Source: Nanobdellota archaeon (GTDB taxonomy: Archaea; Nanobdellota; Nanobdellia; Woesearchaeales; UBA12501). Taken from it: 6,834 nucleotides of DNA. This document shows positions 1 through 5,140 of this stretch, in pieces (within the stretch, counting starts at the first letter, position 1; every line of letters begins with the position of its first letter). The notes below the pieces were generated by a model. The model was not told the origin of the DNA. It saw nothing but the letters and a program-made list of their open reading frames with translations, and made no database searches. The stretch covers positions 1 to 6,834 of the forward strand of contig JAHJCS010000128.1 in the NCBI GenBank assembly GCA_018812465.1. Reading direction: 5' to 3'. A program made the position numbers and the translations under genes.

Positions 1-1
1 C

Positions 2-1156
2 TTGCTACCTAATCAGTATACCTCAAATATTTCAGTATATAATTGTTCTTTGAAAAATTATTGGGGAGGCATAATGGCCCTGAATATCACTAATGCTACT
101 GCAAGAAATAATACTATTTCAGGTACACATAATCTCTTTTATACCTTTGATATAAGTCTTGTCAATACAAATGGCACTTCTATAATATCAGACAACAGGC
201 TTTCACAAATGATGAGAGGGGTAGTATTCAGCAATAGTATAGGAAGTGTCATAGAAAGGAACAGGTTTGAAAGCATTCTTTATCCTCTTGATATTGATAG
301 CAATAACTACTTCAACAACTCAATAATAAGAGATAATATAATAAACTATTCAGGGCCTATAAAGCTAGGAAATCATATAGAATTCTTCAATAACACCTGG
401 ACTGATCTTGCATACTGCGAAGATGGGGCAATATCCATAAATGACAAGGTAGATATCAACATAACCTATAACACCCTGGCATTCCATCCCAATGTAAACT
501 GTAATTATTCTTTATACATGAACGCCTTTAATGTTAGTGTTTGGCTTAACCAATTCTTTGGAAAAGGAATCAATATCACAGATAGTGTGGATTCTGTTTT
601 CTGCGTAAACAACCAAGGAAACTTCTATGAGCAGAATATCTCCATATCAAATATAGGTAATGGAACCGGAATCAACGGAACAACAATAGGCGGAGACTGC
701 GGTCCAGCAAACATCACAATGCCTGCAGGACAGACCTTTACTGCAGGATCCATCATGCTTAACTGGACAAACCAGAGCAATAAAGAAAATGTCAGCTATT
801 ATATCTATCATTCAGAGGATTCTGGATTGACCTGGAACTATATCAATCTCACAAATGAAACCTCCTATAACTGGAGCATTGTAATGCTGGATAATATTGA
901 AACCTATAAAGCAAAGATAGTTCCATTCTACCAGCTTTATAATGCAACCAATGTTATTTCACCTCTATTTACTGTAAACATATCTAGGTTCATTACTTTG
1001 GTCAATATGACAAAGAATGATTCAGGCATAGCAGAGATAGTCAATGACACAGAGGCAGTGAGGTATAATGAGAGCCTGACCCTAAGAGTGAATGTGACGT
1101 CAGCATTATACCAGATAAGCACTGTATGGGTAAAAGTATGGGAGACAGTCAAATGA
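2..1156 (+). CDS. Upstream part of a giant beta-helix surface protein (5' partial, ends at in-frame TGA)
   Basis: The frame is open from the window edge. The TTG at position 2 lies in mid-rung with no signal peptide, so the true start is upstream and outside the window. Residues 1 to about 178 are Asn/Ile-rich parallel beta-helix rungs of about 22-25 residues (NosD/PbH1 style). Residues 180-233 form a cap with VWLNQFF, FC (C201), GNFYEQ and GDCG (C233). Residues 238-326 look like an FN3-type sandwich (LNWTN, SGLTWNY), and an Ig-like domain begins at about 327. About 30 N-x-S/T sequons in 384 residues fit a secreted archaeal glycoprotein. The frame stops at TGA 1154-1156 in the middle of the Ig-like domain, just after VWVKVWETVK, with no membrane anchor. 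The homologous domain downstream (residues 526-640 of the next entry) is complete, so this is probably the front part of one gene extending to 5140. Surface-protein nature is well supported; specific function is unknown. Confidence 0.85.
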   Translation: MLPNQYTSNISVYNCSLKNYWGGIMALNITNATARNNTISGTHNLFYTFDISLVNTNGTSIISDNRLSQMMRGVVFSNSIGSVIERNRFESILYPLDIDSNNYFNNSIIRDNIINYSGPIKLGNHIEFFNNTWTDLAYCEDGAISINDKVDINITYNTLAFHPNVNCNYSLYMNAFNVSVWLNQFFGKGINITDSVDSVFCVNNQGNFYEQNISISNIGNGTGINGTTIGGDCGPANITMPAGQTFTAGSIMLNWTNQSNKENVSYYIYHSEDSGLTWNYINLTNETSYNWSIVMLDNIETYKAKIVPFYQLYNATNVISPLFTVNISRFITLVNMTKNDSGIAEIVNDTEAVRYNESLTLRVNVTSALYQISTVWVKVWETVK

Positions 1157-1381
1157 GCATCTGCAGTTATCTGGGAAGGTCTGCTGACTATTGTCTCTGG
1201 AGACCTCTGGAGCGGCATATGGGGTGTTAATATAACTATTAATGATAGTTTCACAAGGACTGGATTGTACAATTATACAGTCTATGCGAATGAGACAGAG
1301 ACCAATTTCACAATGGAGCTTGAGGGCAATTTTGCTGTTGTTCCTATCAACCTATATGTGTGCTCTGATGAGAATCTGTGC
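539..1381 (+). repeat. Protein-level module, copy A: cap, FN3-like, Ig-like, Cys motif
   Basis: This is the first copy of a repeated domain string: VWLNQFF cap with two Cys (602-604 and 698-700), FN3-like domain, Trp-rich Ig-like domain and CSDENLC (ending 1379-1381), leading into a new beta-helix. It is interrupted by the TGA at 1154. Copy B follows at 1757-3223. Similarity is clear at protein level in order and landmark residues. The DNA has diverged, so the duplication is old. Confidence 0.7.
1154..1264 (+). other. In-frame TGA plus coding link joining the two halves of one reading frame
   Basis: The upstream frame (2-1156) and the downstream frame (to 5140) are in the same phase. Between the TGA and the TTG at 1265 there are 36 sense codons and no other stop. 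These codons read as the missing middle of an Ig-like domain: VIWEGLL, then VSGDLWSGIW and NITINDSF. The intact copy downstream has VVWRGLF, VSGNLYNGIW and MIINESF at the same places. In that alignment the TGA sits next to a Gly (TTIGS against TVK*AS), so GGA to TGA is the simplest single-base origin; AGA or TGG would also be one step. No frameshift is needed. TGA also ends the gene at 5138-5140, and TGG codes Trp throughout, so a general reassignment of TGA is unlikely. Confidence 0.85.
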
Positions 1382-4300
1382 TATTACAACAACTTCACAG
1401 AGGCATTGTTTGCAGCGAACAACACAAACAATACAATAACTCTGCTAGATTCTAATAGGATCTACTCCATACCAAAACATCTGAAATTCAATATAGCACC
1501 ACCATCCCCTGTCTTCAGCATAAACGCCTCTGGTATAACCCTTCAGTGCAATGGAACTGAATTCACTGGAAATGGCACAGGAGATGGTGTTATAATCTGG
1601 GGATATGATAATATCACAATAACCGGATGCAACTTCACTAATTACAGCACAGGAATATTTGTTGATGACATCCAGTGGAGCAACATAACTCTGAACACAA
1701 TAAGAAACTCAACATCTGTTGACATGAATATGACATCTTCTGTAGCAAATACTCAAGTGTGGTCAAATAACTTCTATGGCCGGGATGTCCTAAACACAGG
1801 ACAGAGCAATAAATTCTGCTATAATGGAGATCCTGCACTGGATAATCTCCAAACCATGATACTTGCTCTTGATTTCCAGGAAAATGGGGGCAATACTACC
1901 TATGACAACAGCGGTTATGGAAATGATGGAGTATTGTATCCAAGTATCTCTTCTGGGCCTCAAAGAGTCGCTGGAAAATTTTATAACTCGCTAAATTTTG
2001 ATGGTTTGGACGACTATGTGAATGTCTCAATCGATGAGTCTCTTAGCACAAATAACATCTCAGTAGGGTTCTGGATGTATCTCAGGTCATGGAACAGCGC
2101 AAATTATGATGGTTTCTTAATGAGAACAAGCTCTGACAGCTGGAATGATGGGTTTGGATTCTCTGATAATAATGACAATACTCTGCGCTTCTGGGTAAAT
2201 AATTATAATCTTAATTATGCTGACTCTGCTTTTACTCTCTCAGGAGGATGGCATTATATTGTAGGAACATATGATCATTCGAACATCAAGCTATACATTG
2301 ATGGTGTATTAAGAGACACAACTGCTTACTCAGGTGATATACAGCATTCAACTAAGCCTCTGTTCATAGGAAGCGGCACAACAGGTATAGGCCAGCCAGG
2401 ATATTTCTCCAACTCAACAATAGACTCAGTTGTTATATACAACAGATCTCTGAGAGATCCTGAGATATTCTTCTTGTATCAGAGAGGAAAAGGCACTGGA
2501 AATTTCTACAATGAGCTTTCCAACAGGACCAATATTGAATATAATCTTGATGACTGCGGAATATCCCAGTTCACATACCCTCCTAGATATGGCAATTTCA
2601 CAGGCACAATCACCCTTGGATGGACCAGCCAGACTGTGAATACTGGAGTTATAACCTACTATCTGACTTACACTAATAATTCAGGGCTAAATTGGTATGA
2701 TCTGGGGTCAACATCGTCAACAGCTTATCCTTTTAGTGTATCTTCTCTTGTTGATGGAGATGGATATATGATAAATATCAGGCCGTTTGATGGAAGCATC
2801 AATGGAACAAATGCGACCAGTGAATTGTTTGGAGTGCATAATTCCCTGCCTAATATAACCTTAATCAGCCAGACAGATAGCGAAGGCCTTCCTGTAGACA
2901 GTTCTAATCCCACAAGAGGAGGAGAGATTGTAAGCATCACTGTGAATGTGTCTGACTTCTATGGTGTTGACACAGTATGGATAAATATCTGGAATACTAC
3001 TATAGGATCCACTGTTGTCTGGCGTGGCCTGTTTGACATGGTCAGTGGCAATTTATATAATGGTATCTGGTCAATAGACATGATTATCAATGAGAGTTTC
3101 CCTGAGATAGGCATAGTGAACTATTCAATAAATGCAAATGGTTCTCTTGATAATTCAAGGAGCATCTATGGCAATTTTTCTATACTTGATAATGAGCTTC
3201 TATGCTCAAATCTCTCTTTATGTGAATATTCTGACTTCAATTCCTGGCTGATTGGAGAAGACAACACTAATAACACACTAGTGCTCTCAAATTCAAGCTA
3301 TATATATCGGGGAGGCGGCGGCTCAACTTATCATATATCTCCTATGGCAGCAAGAGCAGCATTTGAGGTTAATTCCTCTAACATAACCCTAGACTGCCAG
3401 GGCTCAACAATATTAGGAGGATATTCTGGAACAGGCCTATTCAGCAATAATTTTGATAATCTGAATATCTCTAACTGTAAGTTTGGAAGGTATTCCACAG
3501 GAATAAACATCTCAAACACCCAGAACAGCAATCTATCTGAAGTCTCCTCTTTCAGCAACTCTGGGTTTGGTGCATGGTTCAGCAACCTGAATAACAGCTC
3601 TATATTCAGCCTGAATTCTTCAAACAATGGTCTTGACAGCATCAGACTTATGAATTCTCAGAGCACAAATCTTGTTGATTCAATAGCATCATATTCATCT
3701 CGTGTTGGACTGAACATAACCAACTCTTCTAACTGCGCAATAACTAGTCTGGAGGCAGAAAGAGATCTTTATGGTGCAGTCTATCTGGACTCAAGATCAA
3801 ACTACATCAATATCTCTGACTCAACTTTCACAAATTCTTCTTACTCCAGCCTGATGTCTCTTTATGCAGATTATACCCAAATATCTGGCAACAAGTTTTA
3901 CCAGTCACCTCCAGGATATTATGGCATTTCCATAGCTAGGGTTGCCCTTACAAACAGGATATGGTTGAATAGCTTCTTTGCAGGAGGCATACTCAATAAC
4001 GGAACCGACACTATTCTTTGTGTATCAACTCCAACTTATCTTCAGAATGGGATATACTCCACTTCTCCTGTATATGTGACATTCGGCAATTATTACAGCA
4101 CATCAATCAACAGCAGTTTTACTCCAGTAGGGAGCTGCGGAAACCTTTCAATACCTTATGGAGATTTTGATGGTGATGGATATAATTCATTGTTGTATGA
4201 TTGTGATGATGTTAACAAGTACACCTTCCCTTACGCATTTGATTATTGTGATGAATTTGACAATGATTGTGATGGTGTGATAGATGAGGAAGGCTGCGCT

Positions 4301-5140
4301 GCAGAGCCTTTCCCTAGTGCTGGTGCAGCAACAAAATCAGGAGGCTCTGGAGGAGTTGCCATAGCAGGGTACTCTCCTAGTGGATCCATCACCGAACAGG
4401 ATATCAAATCAAACTCCACTGTATTATTATACCGCGGTGAATCAGTGTCTTTCATAATATCTGGAAAAGATGAGGTATTGATGCTGAAAAAAGTATACTT
4501 TGATAAGGTGAATCTGAGCATCTCCTCTCTTGGCAAGGACTTTGTGTTCTATCTGAATGAATCTGCATTATTTGATCTGGACAATGATGGGAGTAATGAC
4601 CTCAGCATAACTCTCTCATCAATAATAGATACTGCAGCAGTATTAGAGCTGGTTGATGTCTCAATACCTAAACCGCCTGAAGTTACTTCACCACCAGAAC
4701 AAGAGGTTATAGAAGGCTTGAAACCATCAGCTGAAAAGCCACCATCAGAACAGAAACCTTCAGTGATAATTGAGACAGGAAAAGGGCTATTGAAATATAT
4801 CATCCCAGCTATTTCCATAATCATACTGATAACTCTCATATCAGCAGGAGCTGCATCTTACATCAGGTTTATGGGCAATGTCTCTAAAGCAGAGGATTAT
4901 GTCCAGGATGCTCTGGAAAGAGGATTCACTATCAGCAAGATCAGGAGAAAGCTTATAGAAGCAGGCTGGGAACCTCAAGTAGTTGATTCAATCCTTAAGA
5001 TAGAATATAAAGACATATCTGGCAAGCAATCACAAAACATAAAAGAAGAAGCCCCTATAGACTCTGATAAGGATGGTCTAACAGAGAGCCTTGTTGAGAA
5101 AGAGGGGGAAAAATCAGATACTGGCAAGGTGTTAAAATGA
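1265..5140 (+). CDS. Modular surface protein: beta-helices, LamG, Ig/FN3, MopE motif, C-terminal membrane anchor
   Basis: Residues count from the TTG at 1265. In order: end of an Ig-like domain (1-30); Cys motif CSDENLC (33-39); beta-helix (about 60-160); cap W166 to C185; LamG/concanavalin-A-like domain (198-409: LNFDGLDDYV, WHYIVGTYD, LYIDGVL, IDSVVIYNRSL); cap remainder GNFYNE to C431; FN3-like (433-525); Ig-like (526-640); CSNLSLC (647-653); beta-helix (about 665-898); cap (900-958); MopE-type motif (966-1011); Gly/Ser linker; beta-rich domain with DLDNDGSND (1046-1140); Pro/Glu stalk; membrane helix (about 1177-1199); cytoplasmic tail with a UBA-like motif (1209-1245) and DSDKDG (1266-1271). 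The product is a type I surface protein, probably adhesive or structural; no enzyme active site is seen. TTG 1265 is unlikely to be the natural start: it lies inside a conserved domain, no signal peptide follows, and the frame continues upstream to the TGA at 1154. The AAGGA at 1255-1259 could allow internal initiation but is probably chance. Coding is certain; role is not. Confidence 0.88.
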   Translation: MYNYTVYANETETNFTMELEGNFAVVPINLYVCSDENLCYYNNFTEALFAANNTNNTITLLDSNRIYSIPKHLKFNIAPPSPVFSINASGITLQCNGTEFTGNGTGDGVIIWGYDNITITGCNFTNYSTGIFVDDIQWSNITLNTIRNSTSVDMNMTSSVANTQVWSNNFYGRDVLNTGQSNKFCYNGDPALDNLQTMILALDFQENGGNTTYDNSGYGNDGVLYPSISSGPQRVAGKFYNSLNFDGLDDYVNVSIDESLSTNNISVGFWMYLRSWNSANYDGFLMRTSSDSWNDGFGFSDNNDNTLRFWVNNYNLNYADSAFTLSGGWHYIVGTYDHSNIKLYIDGVLRDTTAYSGDIQHSTKPLFIGSGTTGIGQPGYFSNSTIDSVVIYNRSLRDPEIFFLYQRGKGTGNFYNELSNRTNIEYNLDDCGISQFTYPPRYGNFTGTITLGWTSQTVNTGVITYYLTYTNNSGLNWYDLGSTSSTAYPFSVSSLVDGDGYMINIRPFDGSINGTNATSELFGVHNSLPNITLISQTDSEGLPVDSSNPTRGGEIVSITVNVSDFYGVDTVWINIWNTTIGSTVVWRGLFDMVSGNLYNGIWSIDMIINESFPEIGIVNYSINANGSLDNSRSIYGNFSILDNELLCSNLSLCEYSDFNSWLIGEDNTNNTLVLSNSSYIYRGGGGSTYHISPMAARAAFEVNSSNITLDCQGSTILGGYSGTGLFSNNFDNLNISNCKFGRYSTGINISNTQNSNLSEVSSFSNSGFGAWFSNLNNSSIFSLNSSNNGLDSIRLMNSQSTNLVDSIASYSSRVGLNITNSSNCAITSLEAERDLYGAVYLDSRSNYINISDSTFTNSSYSSLMSLYADYTQISGNKFYQSPPGYYGISIARVALTNRIWLNSFFAGGILNNGTDTILCVSTPTYLQNGIYSTSPVYVTFGNYYSTSINSSFTPVGSCGNLSIPYGDFDGDGYNSLLYDCDDVNKYTFPYAFDYCDEFDNDCDGVIDEEGCAAEPFPSAGAATKSGGSGGVAIAGYSPSGSITEQDIKSNSTVLLYRGESVSFIISGKDEVLMLKKVYFDKVNLSISSLGKDFVFYLNESALFDLDNDGSNDLSITLSSIIDTAAVLELVDVSIPKPPEVTSPPEQEVIEGLKPSAEKPPSEQKPSVIIETGKGLLKYIIPAISIIILITLISAGAASYIRFMGNVSKAEDYVQDALERGFTISKIRRKLIEAGWEPQVVDSILKIEYKDISGKQSQNIKEEAPIDSDKDGLTESLVEKEGEKSDTGKVLK
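1757..3223 (+). repeat. Protein-level module, copy B, enlarged by a LamG domain in the cap
   Basis: The order matches copy A: VWSNNFYG cap, Cys pair, FN3-like domain with WTSQ and SGLNWYD, Ig-like domain with VWINIW and VVWRGLF, and CSNLSLC. The CSxxxLC motifs of the two copies are 614 residues apart. Removing the LamG segment (coding 1856-2491, about 212 residues) leaves about 402, the natural module length. The LamG domain lies between the cap's first Cys (C185) and its GNFY motif. A partial third copy (cap only, 3959-4138) leads into the MopE motif instead of an FN3 domain. Confidence 0.7.
5127..5140 (+). promoter_or_regulatory. Ribosome binding site and ATGA stop/start overlap
   Basis: AGGTG at 5127-5131 lies 5 bases before the ATG at 5137, resembling the archaeal GGTG-type Shine-Dalgarno site. 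That ATG overlaps the TGA (5138-5140) ending the upstream gene. This geometry implies co-transcription and translational coupling, and it fixes the downstream start. Confidence 0.7.

Noticed and set aside
2..4. TTG at the window edge as a start codon
   Set aside because: The frame is open to the edge, no signal peptide follows, and the sequence begins in a beta-helix rung.
1154..1156. Genome-wide reassignment of TGA to Gly or Trp
   Set aside because: TGA ends the first gene at 5138-5140 in a clean ATGA overlap with a strong RBS, and Trp is always TGG here. One site is not enough to claim a new code.
1153..1230. ATG overlapping the internal TGA in the same ATGA form, within the 9-base AAATGAGCA also found at the true gene junction (5135-5143)
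   Set aside because: It opens only a 25-codon frame in another phase, unrelated to neighbouring domains. The 9-base match is probably chance.
1255..1267. AAGGA five bases before TTG 1265 as a real gene start
   Set aside because: The TTG lies inside a conserved Ig-like strand (TRTGLYNYTVYAN, matching PEIGIVNYSINAN downstream), and no signal peptide follows, so a secreted product would not be exported.
937..1272. Open frame on the minus strand, and other minus-strand frames across 1638-5843
   Set aside because: All lie opposite well-supported domains and show no recognisable domain or start context; they are antisense shadows.
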